64,000 nt of DNA from positions 2,418,001-2,482,000 of the forward strand of contig PZJY01000009.1 of the NCBI GenBank assembly GCA_031472005.1, in the 5' to 3' direction. The DNA comes from Tetracladium setigerum. Taxonomy: Eukaryota; Ascomycota; Leotiomycetes; Helotiales. Under the pieces are notes generated by a model that had not been told where the DNA came from, made no database searches, and was given only the letters and a program-made list of their open reading frames with translations. How positions within the stretch are numbered: the first letter of the stretch is position 1; each line of letters opens with the position of its first letter. The position numbers and the translations under genes were made by a program. Of this stretch, positions 33,412 to 46,219 are shown piece by piece.

Positions 33412-36349
33412 CTAATCCTCGGTGATGTCACCATACTGCCACATACCCAATCTATCCTCGCTAGCCTCTGCCTGCTTTGCCTTCAAGAACTTGAGAACAT
33501 CTCCTAGAGATCGCTCCCAAGCCTTGAGCTTGGTTGGAACCATCGCATGGCCTTCACGAACAATCTCGCCGTTGATGCTATCAGTCAGATCGCTGCTGTT
33601 CTTGCCGTCATAAAGTGTAAGATGGAGTGTGCCATCAGGAGCTGTGTGATCAACATTGACAACGAACTTTCTCTCAAGAACATTGTCAGTGAGAAACTTG
33701 AGAGCCTCGCTGAGGTAGTAGTCACTCGTAGGGAACTGAACAAGTGAAAAGACCGCATCAACAGCTTGACCACGGAGCTTCTGGGTGTTGAATTGTGGTT
33801 GCGACAATGGGCGAAGCTTTGACCAGGGAATCTTCTCGCCGTTGCCATAATCGATGTAAACAACTTCAGCTTCCTTTGCAGTGCGGTCGTTGGCACGGAC
33901 GCGTGCACGATACCACTGACCGTCACCGCTGAACTTGGCCGCGACGAAATCGCCAGCCTTTGGCGGACCGGGAAGACCTTGAGAGTTTGCCGAGTTCATG
34001 TGGAAAGAGTTGAAGGCAGATGCCAAGGTGGTAAGAGCATCAGTGCCAGTACCAATAACCTGAACCTTCATTTTTCCAGAGTCGTCAATGTTGGTAACAA
34101 TAACCTCTCGCCAATCCTTTGCCTTGGAAACAAGAGAGTCGGTTCCAGTGTCTTCGGCATGGTTGTCAACCTGTTCCTCCTCGGGAGCATCTTGCGATGG
34201 ATCCCATTCAGCCCACTGGCCCTTGCGACCTTCCTTTGCGCGTTGCAAAGCAGCATTCAACTCGCTAGAGTTTCCAATTTGCTCGGCGGAGAATTGGTGA
34301 ACTTCAGCAAAACCTTCCTCGACAAGAATCTTTGCAAAAGACTCCTTGTTGATATAAAGCTCTCCAATGAATCCACCATGTTTGTCGATATTGTGGACAT
34401 CAATTTCGACATCGCGTTGATTCAAACGCTTTGTAGCAAGATCGTGACATTCCTGGCCAAAAGGCTCGCTCTTCTCGGTTGGGTTTCTCGCAGACTTGGG
34501 AGCCTTGATACCGCCAAGGATGAAGCTTAGTTTGATGTTTTCACGAGGAATCAAAACATTAAATCTTGAACCGGCCTTGACGAAATCCACGATCGCTGGA
34601 ATCTTCTTCTGGCGTTGTAGACTTGAGAGGTTGAGCTTGGCCTTTTGAATGGTTTCTGATGCATCCACATATTGCTTTGCCTTGGATGGCTTGCCCGACC
34701 ACATTCCCTTCTTCTCTTCCTTTGCAACCTCTTGTGCTGCAAGGAGTTCGTCGTAATTTGGTGCGCGGTCGGTATCAGTCATTCGGTGACGGATAACAGA
34801 AGCCCATCCCTCTTGCACAAGGAGCAATCCAATGTTTTTGTCATTCAGAGTGAGGGTTGCGACTTCCTTGGCCTCGTATTCGCCGGTCGCAGGTCGGGTA
34901 CCATCAATGCTCACGCGAAGCTTTTTGCCGATGACTTTCTTTCTCAAGAATTCCTTGGCCTCATCTCTGAAAGGTGCCTCCGAGGCTTCGTTTGGTCGAG
35001 GTCCACGGATGCTGCTAATACTGATTCGCTTTTCAACGCCTGCTCGGTTCTGGAGGTATACAACATCGGCGCTGAAAACCTTTGTCGCAGTTGCCTCCAA
35101 ATTGCTACCCGACCCAGTTGACTTTGCTACGTGATCCTTGAAGAGCCCACGCTTCGCACCTTGTGCAGTCTTCTCGGCAGCTCGAAGATCGGCCATACCA
35201 GCTCCGAGCATTGTCGAGTGGTGATCAGTACATCTCGCGAGGCCAGCCTCGAGTAAAAAGGTAGCGATTGAGCCTCGTGGATGCTTTACAGATGCAACCA
35301 ATTGGTTTTGTGGACTGACACCGAGAATCTCAACCTTGACATTTCGTTGTAAAAGTCTAGCCTCGACGAATGCACGAGCTTCGTTGCCATGTTCTTCTGC
35401 AGCTTGTGTCTGGCCATTTGAGGGATTGACACGCTCGGTGGTAGGAGCACGAATTCCTGCGACCAAGGTCATCACTACAGGGTGTTAGCAGTCTCATCAC
35501 GACTTGATAGAAGCTAGTCTTACCTTGAATATGGCTTTCGGGAGAAAGAATCAGACGCACGAGCATGCGATCTCCGCTCAAAACTCGCTCAACAATGCCA
35601 TCAATGGATTTTCCCTTCCAAGTCTCCAAGAATTCTGTCGAGTCCCCCAGATCGTGTTGAACGTCAATCTTGCCAGATGTTTTGGCCCACAGTCCCTTTT
35701 CCTCATTTCTTGCTGCCGTTTCGTATTGTCGTAGCTTTTCAATTTGTGCAACGGCCTCCTCAGTGTCTTCCTTCTTGCCAGCATCATCGCGAAGCTTCAA
35801 CCAACCCTCCTTGACCATGTCCTCTGGCAGCTTGTGGCCATCCATCAAGTAGATAATTCCATATTCCCGCTTTGTGTTAGGAATTGCATAAAGAACTTGG
35901 AATTGTACATTCTTGCCAACAAGCAGCTTTCGCAGAGCATCACGAGATTGGAAAGCCCAAGGTTCATCGCCGTCCTTTCGCAAGTGAGGAGCGGAGCAGA
36001 ATGCCAAAGACAAAGTGCGTTCGCGTTCTGGATTGTCAATTGCGCAGAGGACGACGCTGTCGCCGCTCAATACTGACTTGACCTTTCCTTGATTGAGAAC
36101 CATATTGTGATATCGTGCTGGGGGTACGTTTGGTTTTGGGAGTTCTGCGTTTGGGTTGTGTAGGAGCTTGAAGCTTCGTCCAGTATATGGTATTGGGGGA
36201 GGAGGAACTATCAAAGGAGCACTAGGAAAGGGTTCAGGGAGGTTAGCAGACAACTCTGAAGACAATGTGCTTTCTCCTGAAATTCTGCGCCCACTGCCGT
36301 GACTGTGCAAGCCCTGAACGCCAAAGCCAATCTTGATGTTTCTGGGCAT
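33412..36349 (-). CDS. SND1: Tudor-SN / staphylococcal nuclease domain protein (SND1)
   Basis: Exons 36349-35524 and 35474-33412 with a 49-nt intron (GTAAGA to CTGTAG). Four staphylococcal-nuclease-like domains come first, with landmarks KVKSVLSGDSVVL, VLSGDRMLVRL, FSADVVYLQNRAGV and PAIVDFVKAGSRFNVLIP. A Tudor domain follows (GDFVAAKFSGDGQWYRARVR, VVYIDYGNGEKIPW), then a final broken SN domain ending GMWQYGDITED. Known: the protein binds RNA and acts in RNA silencing, splicing and stress granules; its SN folds are usually not active like the bacterial enzyme. From ATG 36349 it is 962 aa. An in-frame ATG at 36103 (MVLNQGKVKSVLSGD) gives 880 aa, the usual family length, so the longer N-terminus may be real, alternative or untranslated. 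Confidence 0.92.
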
Positions 36350-37580
36350 GGTGCTGGTTGTTGCGGAGTAGATTATAAAAGTCGTTGGAGATTGCAATAT
36401 TGTGTGCGGTGAGACGGATTTGTCTCAAAGACTTCGTTTGGCCGTTTGCATGTAGTTGAATGAACTGTAGGTGTCTGCAAGCACAGGAGAATTGCGTTGA
36501 TAGCAATTGAGTGAAAGGAATGTAGGGTGCCGTGGGTTGTAGGTGAATTGACGATCTCAAAGCGAAGGTTCCGCTGTCCAGAGCCTCGTTCAAAGGTGAA
36601 GAGCTGCCATCACTCCCAGGGCTTGGTGAATGCCCAAGGCTAGAATGAAATCGAATTTCCATGCCTTGAAGATGCCATTTGGGTTCGAGCAGAGCAGCGA
36701 GACAATTCGGGGGCAACTGGGCAGCTCATGGGACGCAGAGACAACCAGGTTGAAGCGGAGCCGAGGGGAGACAGACATTGAAAAGTAACATACCTGTGAA
36801 GAGAGTGTGCAAATAGCCAATGGATTGTGGAATGCAAATAGGGGGTGACGCTGTGAGATTTATATAGAAAGGAGGGAGTCAAAGTTGAAGAGGTGTCGGG
36901 AGTGTGAACTTTTGTCAGAGCTTCTCTGGCCAGATCACTTCATGAGACAAGCAGCAGGTGAGCAGTGGGCAGTGGGAGTGGGCACCTCGAAATTCAGGGA
37001 TCGTGTGCTCCAAGCTAAGGGACTAAGGTACGCTGCTCGACTCGGAAGCAACCCCGCCAAATCGGCTGTCTATAGTGCCAAGGCTTTAACGCTTTCAGGA
37101 TAGCTAGCTTCCTGAGCACGACAGCTGATCACGTGAATAACGTAATGGAGGGGTAGATGGCGTGAAAGGAGGGGAGCTCGCTTTCTTTGCAATGGACTGC
37201 TGTGGAAGTCAACATGACCAAGTTCGTTAGGGGTCATATAAATATAAACACAAATGTAACCTACCTACGTAGGTAAGTACCTAGATATCAATATAAATCA
37301 ATGTAAATCAATGAGCTATTGTTTGCCAAGGCAGAAAGAACAGTCACTAAGTCACGTAATTACATCTCAAAACTGATCTCATAGGTGCCTTTTATACGCA
37401 ATGTATATTTGTGTAAGAAGTACCTTAGCCAATCTTCCTAGCTAACGACCTACGCAAATAGAGCGAGGAGAACGATTCGAGTTGATGACCATGCTTTTAT
37501 AGCCACTTTCCCTCCAAATTGGATTCAAATGGCATATTTCCATCCTCCCCTACACTTTATAGCTTGCTTGCTTGATTGAT
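36350..37580. other. Intergenic, Tudor-SN promoter and SOD1 3' flank
   Basis: 5' region of Tudor-SN with short upstream ORFs. AT-rich with repeated ACCTACC and AATCAATGTAAATCAATG words at 37258-37318. No supported gene. Confidence 0.4.
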
Positions 37581-38542
37581 TTATGCGGCAATGCCAATAA
37601 CGCCTATTTGGTCAGCAAATGTCCGACAACTCAAGGCCATAATAAGCAGTATAGAATAGGTGGTAGGTACTTACCACAAGCTGGTCGAGTTCCGGCATTT
37701 CCGGTCTTCTTGGACTCCTCGTTGGCACCCTTGCCCAAATCATCAGTGCCGGAGTGGACAACGACAGTTCGCTATAGCTTAAGGTTAGCTGGCTGGTAGA
37801 CTTGCAAGGAAGAAAACGAATCCCAACTTACGCCGATAACGCTTTCTGGGCCGATCAACTTGATGAGCTTATCGGTGGTGGTACCTTGACCATTTCCTTG
37901 GGCATCAGTGGTGAAGTTTCCGAGATCACCGACGTGACGGATCTCGTCTCCTGGAGCACCGTGGGTCTTTCCAAAAGGGTTGACTATTATTGACTTGTTA
38001 TCAGACTGACTGGTTGACTCTGCGTGTGCTTGTTGCATTGCATCCGCTGGGATTTCTTACAGTGAGGACCGGCGGAGGTGCAGCCGTTGGTGTTGTCACC
38101 GAATTGATGGACGTGCATGCCACGCTCAGCGTTAGCATCGTTGCCAGTGATGTTCCATGTAATGGTTGTAGGAGAGGACTCGGATTCTTGCTCGAAGGTA
38201 ACGGTTCCGGAGACCTTGGAGTCACCTCGGACGGTTGCAACTGCGTGGCAGAGAGGGGCGAAGTCAGTATGGAATGAAAGATAGTAGCTAGGGGAAGCAG
38301 ACGAGCAGCTATCGATTGGGAAGAAAGTAAACAAAGGCTAGGCGAGCTACGAAAGCTCATCGATCATAGGTAATAGCCATAGCCATCCAGGTCGTTGGCC
38401 ATCCTTGATTGAGCCGTTACCACAGCACTTCTCCCCTTGTGCAACCCCGCTACGAGCAAATAAGAGCAAGAGCATTGATTGGCGGGGTAGCTGCTATGGC
38501 AAAAGATGGGAGGAAATGCTGACACTTACCTGCCTTGACCAT
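37581..38542 (-). CDS. SOD1: Cu/Zn superoxide dismutase
   Basis: Five exons: 38542-38530, 38240-38061, 37983-37832, 37771-37675 and 37603-37581, with introns of 289, 77, 60 and 71 nt. The product is 154 residues, the standard length. The cytosolic enzyme dismutates superoxide to oxygen and hydrogen peroxide. Metal ligands are visible: MHVHQFGD (His 47, 49), GPHFNP (His 64, bridging), KTHGAP (His 72), RHVGDLGN (His 81, Asp 84) and VVVHSGTDD (His ~121). The active-site Arg is in GTRPACG, and the disulfide Cys are in NGCTSAG and RPACG. No signal peptide. The first exon codes only four and a third codons and is followed by the longest intron of the gene, which could hold regulatory sites. Confidence 0.97.
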
Positions 38543-40817
38543 TTTGACGAGATTTAAACGATTTGGGAATTTGGGGTGTGAATTTGATGGAAGTTTGCAA
38601 TTGAAAGCGTGGTTGTGTGTGTGCTGTTCGTGAGGAGAAAGAAAAGCAGAGAAGGTGGGGAGGAGTGAGGGAGGATGACATAGCTTTTGTACGTCGCCGA
38701 TCCATCGGAGCTGGGGCCAAAGGGCGAAAACGCGAACTGCGAAAGAAGGGATAGGAATTCCGAGGCGACGGGACCCCTTCCCGCTGGACTTTTACATTAG
38801 TTCTTGTAATACTGTAAGAAGACTTACCACCTTTTTGTTGTTGTGATTTCGAATTCTTCGATATATAGTAACAACAACCTTTTAAAGCCCACAATAGACT
38901 ACTGACTGCATCGCTTCAGTCGTGGGAGCGTGCTCAAGGCGGCTCAAAAAAAAAACCTGCTCATATTACCTTATTCATTCTCTGTGGGGGACTTCTTGTC
39001 TTGTCTTTTCCGTTTGTTGATGATGCCAAATAACACTTTATCAATAGACGAATCGGAGTTAAGAGTGCATACTTGCAGACCGAAGGATACAAAAACCACA
39101 AGCCGAGGTAGCATAAGAAATGGTCTCATCTCGTGGATTTATCATAGAATAGATACCTGACAGTAGGCACACAGTCTCATTTCCACGTGTTGTGTTGATA
39201 TGAGGATCAGAAGTAGAAAAGGTCCCAGGACTTTTAGCGAGGCATAATTCTCCCATCGTGCTGGATCCTGGGACATGGGGTTCGCCTCGCCTACGTAGAG
39301 GGCGCGCGCTGGAAAAAGTCCTTCTTTTCTGAATGCTGTACTGACTGCCTTGCTGCTATTGTTACTGTTACTGTTACTATTTCTCTCGAGTTAAAGAGTT
39401 TGTCTTTAGTCGTCCATGTCAACCTTAAGCATTATTTGAACCTAGGCGGGGCGGCCAGTAAGGCAGCTTCTCCTGACAATGAATAAATGTGGAATATGTA
39501 TACAGCACAATCACAATAATACATACAGTACGGCCGCAAGATGATAAGAAGTATATTCTTAGGTCTGCATTATTTGTTGATCTGACTCTGATCTCAGGTA
39601 AGCTGTCAGAAGTATTTTCTTCCTTCCTTCCGTTCTTCTTTACGTACGAAGGTACCACAGGTCAGTAGTGGCCATCCGGCACTGATCTTCCGGCTACAGT
39701 ATCAGCCACAGCTTGAGGGGGAGGGGCTGGCAAAAGCGTAGGGCTGGCTTTCTAGCTTTGCTGTCTTGCCAATTCCTGGTACGAGGGCTGAGGAGCAGGA
39801 CTACGAACTGAAACAGAAGGCCAAGCTGTACGTACTGTATAACCTGGCCGACATTCGCATTGTTGATCCTGACCTGATCAGCAGCAGCAAACTACAAACA
39901 CCACACGAAGCTACGAAGCAGTGAATGAATGAAGTTGATGATGCCGATGAAGCTCGGAATGTGCGTTGTCTGGATATAAACAAAATCAATATTGATATCG
40001 ATACACGACGACGCCTCCAACGACTACGCTCGCGGCTCCTCCAAGCTGGGCGGCGCAACCAATGACAGGCGAGCTGCTTGCGACTTCCACTAACTGCCAC
40101 TCACCTCACTCGCCCTCGAACACGAAAAGAGCGAGACAAAGAGAGAACAATCGCCCTCGCTCCCAACGACAGCGAGATATTATTGTATAATTCACCTCAT
40201 CACCCAAAATCCACACCCAGCTACTTGGCCCCTCGACCCCGTGAAAGAAGGGACGGACTTCTTGTCGTTCATCCGTTGCTGCCTTTGTGCACGACAAACC
40301 CACCCACCGGCCCTACGAGTAACTCTACGGACTCTGCCCGCCCTTGTCGCACCCCAACCCGCCTGACTTGTACAGGACTGACGTCTGGATCACCAACGCG
40401 AGGAGATTCTGCAAGATATCCACGAACGACCAGCTTCGCTCCCTTCAACCCAGCGCAACGCACCACAACACCACAAAACAGCTCAACGCCAAACTGCGAT
40501 CCGTCGCACTGCGCTGAGACCTCGCTACTATCTACCTACACATCTACACACTCACACACACAATCGAGGGAGCGCTCTCTCGAGAGCAGAAAACAGGGAG
40601 ATTGGATGGGGTCATAGCCTGCGCACTCAATAGCCTGGCCTGGCGCACCAAAAGCTGTCTTCTTGCGGCATTCCGCTCGTTCAACAACTTCGCTCAAGCC
40701 GCAGGCGCCCTGGGACTGACTTTACGCGCATCAGGAGTGACATTACGAATCTAGGACAGAAGCAGGATTCCCACCTCGACGACCAGCTCGAGTAACGAAG
40801 CGAACCCACACGTAAAG
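38543..40817. other. Divergent promoter region of SOD1 and the Rho1 GEF; long GEF leader
   Basis: 2.3 kb. From about 40080 the plus strand is C-rich and open for 179 codons (to 40617), starting with upstream ORFs. This looks like a long 5' UTR of the GEF with uORFs and not a gene. A mixed CT-rich stretch is at 39330-39400. No supported gene in 38900-40000. Confidence 0.4.
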
Positions 40818-43800
40818 ATGTCCTTCCGAGGGAACGGTCAGCACGATCGTTACGGCTACGTGCCTCCGGCGCAATATGGACCATCTGGCACTCCGAATCC
40901 AAGTGCTCCAGCTCAAGGCCTACACAGACAGTCGAGTTTCGACAATGGAGATGATGCGACCTTTGGCGGCAACAATGGTAGATATCAGGCTGCGGGACCA
41001 GCGGTCCCTATGAGACCAGCGCAGGGTGAATACTATCAAGGCGGGCCGTCACAAAGTGCGCAGACTCCATATTCGCCGGCGCAGAGCTCAGCAGGGAATT
41101 TGACACCGGCCTTGTCAGGCTATCAGCACCAGTACCAACCCTCCTCAAACGCGGGCGCGCAATCGCCTCCACAGGCACAATACAACCCGCAGAATTTCCC
41201 CAGATCGCAGTCCCATTCCCAAGCCCATTCAACATATGCCAGGCCATCGTCTTCCTACAGCACGACGCCAACTCTTGCACATCAACCTTACAACCCGGCT
41301 GCTTACCAGCCTCCAAATGCTGCCCCGGCTCGACACTCCACGGTTTCGGGATATGGGCAACACAATCAGCAATATGCTACGGCGACTATGCCAGTTCCCC
41401 AGTCGCCAGGTTACTATCAACAGAACATGCAATACCCGCAGTATACTCCTCCCGCTCAGGCACGGCCGTCCCCACAGCCTTCCTACGATCAACCATTAGC
41501 AAGTCCAGGGTATCCCCCACATGGATCGAGCTCGGTTCCTCCTCCTCCTAGACAAAATCTGTATACCCCTCCAACCAATTCTACTGGCTTCAATGGCAAC
41601 TATACACAACAGAGCGAATACAGAACCGCAGCACCCATCCAGACACCTTATCCAGATTATCCAAATTATGGCGGTCCAGCATCATCTGCAGACAGTTCGA
41701 ATTCGTATGCCAACCGTGTAAACCGTTCTGGAAGCAATGTAACACCTCCTGTATCGATGCCCATGCCAACAAGTCATCAATCCACAGACATTCCAACCGG
41801 CTTGGGGCTACAAAGGCATCCAACCCTCCGACCATTACCCGGACCACCAGTTCACGACAGCACTGAGGATGAAGACAATTGGAATTCGGGACAACGTAGA
41901 ACGGAGGAAGATATTTTACAGGAGCAATTGTATTCGGATATTCTAAACGCTTCGTCTGCGCGGCCAAGTCCCAATGGCGATCTGCTTGATAGCGAGCTGA
42001 ATCGATACGACTCGCAGGCCAGCACAGCTGGTCGTCCAGCTGGAGTTAATCGATATGGCTCGACCGCATCGACTTTGAACCAAGATTACGATTTCGATGA
42101 TGACGAAAGTGATGCTGAAGGTGCGGCGGGACTCGAGGCCATGCGAATTGCTGAAGCACAGGAAGCACTAATAGGAGGGGGCTTGTCTTTTGGACCTTCA
42201 CCTTCACACACACAACCACAACCACCCCGGCATCAAATCTCTCCAGAAGACAGCAGTGACAGTGACTACAAACATATGGACTTGGGGCTCGCGGGCGGGG
42301 GCTACGATGCTCACATGTCCTACGGAGATGAGCAAGGCGGCCAGACTGGTCATAGTAGCGAGATGGACGATCAGAGTCGACCTCTGCCAACTGCATACGA
42401 CCTCGGTAGGTCAGATAGCCATTCTCACACAACAGTTGCTGGTTTGGGTGGTATGATGGATTACTCTATCCCGGGGGCTGGCAGCATCCATCCATTCCCT
42501 GCATTCGAAGTCGGAAAAGTTGAACCGATCAATACTGGAGGCCAACCAAGACCTTCGCCATCTTCGCATCAACATCGCCTCAGTTTCGATGAAGGAGATG
42601 AACAGATCCCACTGCATCTCCGGATTCCGGAGCCTGAGAGTGATAGTCCTTCTAGAAATGACATGCCTGAGCTCTTTTACCACCCAGGACCAGAGGTATA
42701 CAATCGACCTCTCCCAGCGGTACCTTCTATCTCCGAAAATAGAACTCCACAGCTTCAAGCTCCTGGGGCTTACAGAGGCGGCCAACTGCAGCATTCTCAC
42801 TCCTATTCCTCACCCACTGAAAGTCGTCCGTACGTACCAAATGGCCCAGATGGTTACGTGGGACAGTCCATGTTGGCCCCTGGTGGTCAGTACGTGCCTA
42901 GGTCTACTTCTTTGAACAGTCACAGCAACACCCCGCAAACAATAACCCCAGTCAGATCCAAGACCGATGCCATGGAACGACAACTTCAAGCAAAGACTGG
43001 CAGAGGAACGGGGTCTCGAAATGTCAGTGGTTTGGATGGATATACTATGGACACCCCGCAATCGACAATGGGTTTGGATCTACCTGCTCTACCAGATGGA
43101 ACAAGAAAGAAGAAATTCCTACCGTCAAGATTAGCGTCACCGGATTTCAAGAAATGCCTTGAGCCGTGGGCACTCAGTGGAATCGCAGCTTGGGTAATAG
43201 AGTTGGCTGGCGGCGATACTGGGGAAGGAGAATCGGATCTAAGACAGAAGACCATCGAGGATGGCCTTGTCGCTCTGTTCACTCACAAAGTCCCAACCAT
43301 GAACACTGCAGATGCGGAGACACTCAGTCAAAAAGTGGTCAAATCCATGCTGCAAGCAGGTATCCTGGTTCCTGATGAGGAATGGGTGAAGTTCGGACCA
43401 GGATCAATCTCCGGTGTATTATGGCAACTGACCGGGTCAGGCTGCTATTCGCCGAGGGTGCACGAGCAAGAAGTTCCTGGGAGATGCTATTCCCATCACT
43501 GTACTCGAACTTTGAAGAAGATCAATCTCCAAGCTCAAAAGTTGGAGCCCCAACGCAAATTGGAGGACTGGGCCACGTTCTTCAAGGTCACCAAGGAAAT
43601 GATCGAGGGTGCCAACAAGAAGGAGATCCAAAGGCAGAACAACTTGCACGAAATTGTCACTTCTGAGGATGTGTATATGGACCAGATCAACGTTCTGCGC
43701 ATACTCTATCGAGACGATCTCTTATCGTGGCAGCCTCCTATCATCGCTTCAGCAAAGATTGCAAGATTTATTTCCTCGGTATTTGGCAAGGTTGAAGCAA

Positions 43801-46219
43801 TCAAGGAAGTCAATGAAAACTATCTTCTTGCTCAGCTCAAATATCGACAAAAGGAACAAGGTCCATGGATTCTGGGGTTCAGCGATATCTTCAGAGAGTG
43901 GATCCGAAAGGCCAGAGCGGCATATATTGAGTACGCCGCTGGATTCCCGTATGCTGTCTATCTTGTTCGCAGAGAGGCAGACAGGAATCTCCTCTTCAAC
44001 CAGTTCCTTGACCAAGCGAGAGACAACAAACTCTCGGGTCGTCTGGATTGGAATACCTATCTGAAGGCACCCATCACTCGATTGCAGCGCTACTCACTTT
44101 TGCTAGGAACTGTTCTCAGTAATATGACGCAAGAGACAGAGGAGAAAGCTATTCTAGCGACTGCCATCGAAGAGATCAAAGCCGTTACCTTGGAGTGCGA
44201 TGCGAAGGTCGATGAGCAGACAAAAAAGGTGGAGATGATTGAGATTCAGTCCAAGCTCATTCTGCGCCCAGGGATGGAGCGTGTGGAACTCAACTTGGAG
44301 CATCTTGGCCGAGAGTTGATTTACAAGGGCGACTTGCAACGTCCTGGTACCAACCGTTTCACTTGGTTGGACACGCACGCCATACTTTTCGACAACTACC
44401 TGGTACTAGCCAAGATCATCATAAGACAAGATGGCCCCAATGCTCGTAAACGAGAGATTTACGATGTTTCCAAAGTAGTAAGTTTTGTTCTACTCATGTG
44501 ACCCTTCAGTGCTAATAATCACAGCCTATCCCCATGCAACTTCTTGTCTTGGAGAGTGCCAATGACGATCCGGTGGTAAGAGGAGGTGTAAAGGGTATTG
44601 GAGGTGTCACTCCAGTGGCCAAGGGTCAACTTGGTGGATCAGACTCTCGATTGAACTTGAATCGTCCAACAACAAATGGCCTGGACAGGTCCAGTACTTC
44701 TGATATTGCACAATCATCAGCATCACTGACGACCGTGAGCACCAACAATTCAAGAATTGCTCCTCCAGTTGTTGCCAACGAGGGCGATGTCAAGGCCATG
44801 TATCCCTTCCGAGTAAAGCATCTTGGCCAGACAGAAGTTTATACACTCTACGCCGCAACAGCCAAGAGCCGACAAGATTGGTGTGAAAAGATTCTTGAAG
44901 CCAAGACTCGTCATGCTGCGGCTCTCTTCGACCAAAAGGCCGAACCCTTCAGGCTGAACGTGATGGCTGATACCGCTTTTGCAAATGATGCTACAGCAGT
45001 CATCTCATCACGATCTGCCGTGTCAGTTCAAGGTACGCCACTTGAGCGAGCGATCAGAAAGATGGAAAACACCTATCCGACCGTACCTCGCCCCGCGCCC
45101 GTGTGCAGAGCTTCAGTAAATTGTGCTACAGCATTCACTTGTTATGGAAAACAAATGATAGCAATTGGAACGGACTATGGTGTTTTTATCTCTGATGCCA
45201 ACAATCCTCGTGGCTGGATAAGGGTTAGTCCATTTCTTCTTCGTTTCTCCGGCCTCGCTAACTAACCACTAACAGTCAATCCAAATCCCTCGCGTAACAC
45301 AAATAGCGATCCTTGAGGAATTCTCTCTATGTCTGATTATTGCAGATAAATCACTGATAGCCTACCACCTCGATGTCGTCGTCCCCGCCTCCAACTACCC
45401 AGCTCCACACCAGGACTCCGCTCGCCGGGCACCCCAAAAGCTCTCAGGAGCCAAAGACGTCTCCTTCTTCGCCACGGCTCGCATGAAGGATCGCACGCTG
45501 GTCTTCTACAAAAAGCGCGAATCGCTCCACTCGACCTTCAAAGTCCTCGAACCCGTCTTCCAAAAGTCAACCGAGAAGAAATCGCGCCTCTTTGGCAAGA
45601 AATTCGGCGGGAACACGGAATTCTTCCGAGAATTCGACGAGTTCTACATCCCGACGGAATGCTTCACCATCAACCTCTTCCACACCTACATTGCCATATC
45701 CACCCTCAAGGGCTTCGAGCTGATGACCCTCGACAAGAAGGTCCCCATGTCGATCCCGGACATGCGCAACCCGGCCATCTCGGGCATCGCCACGCGCCTC
45801 CAGGGTCAGAAACCCCTCGGTATGTTCCGTCTCTCTGACGCCGAATTCCTACTCTGCTACGAAGAATGCGGCGTCTACGTCGACAAGCACGGCGAGGTCT
45901 CGCGCTCCGTCATTCTTGAATTCGTCGGTCGCGCAAAGACGGCGGCTATGTACGGTGCGTACTTGGTGCTGTTTGACTCAGATTTTGTGGAGGTGAGGAA
46001 TGCGGAGAATGGGAGACTTAGGCAGGTCATTGCGGGGAGTAATGTGAGGTGTCTTGATTATGGGGTTGATCCTTTGGGGCGGGCAAAGGTCTGAGTACTG
46101 CGCTTGGTGGTGGTGGGTTGGCGGAGAAGAGAACGTTGAAGTTGGCTATGAGCCATCCGGAGATTAATGGGAGTCAGATTGTGCTGGAGATGGTCCTGAA
46201 TGAGGGGCAGAGTGATTGA
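40818..46219 (+). CDS. Rho1 guanine nucleotide exchange factor (DEP-DH-PH-CNH, Rom2-like)
   Basis: Exons 40818-44477, 44525-45223 and 45276-46219, with introns of 47 and 52 nt. Residues 1-760 are disordered and rich in Gln, Pro, Ser and Tyr. A DEP domain lies at ~775-880 (DGLVALFTHKVPTMNTADAE), the RhoGEF/DH domain at ~938-1135 (LHEIVTSEDVYMDQINVLR, APITRLQRYSLLLGTVL), a PH domain at ~1150-1320 (RELIYKGDLQR) and a CNH (citron) domain to the end. Known: Rom1/Rom2 activate Rho1 in the cell wall integrity pathway. The frame stops early at 46094. One extra G in GGGG 46076-46079 restores the conserved end (KRTLKLAMSHPEINGSQIV) to a stop at 46219 and a 1,767-aa product. Confidence 0.92.

Noticed and set aside
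40078..40617. 179-codon plus-strand ORF upstream of the Rho1 GEF
   Set aside because: Pro/Thr/Ser-rich from a C-rich leader with no domain; more likely a 5' UTR.
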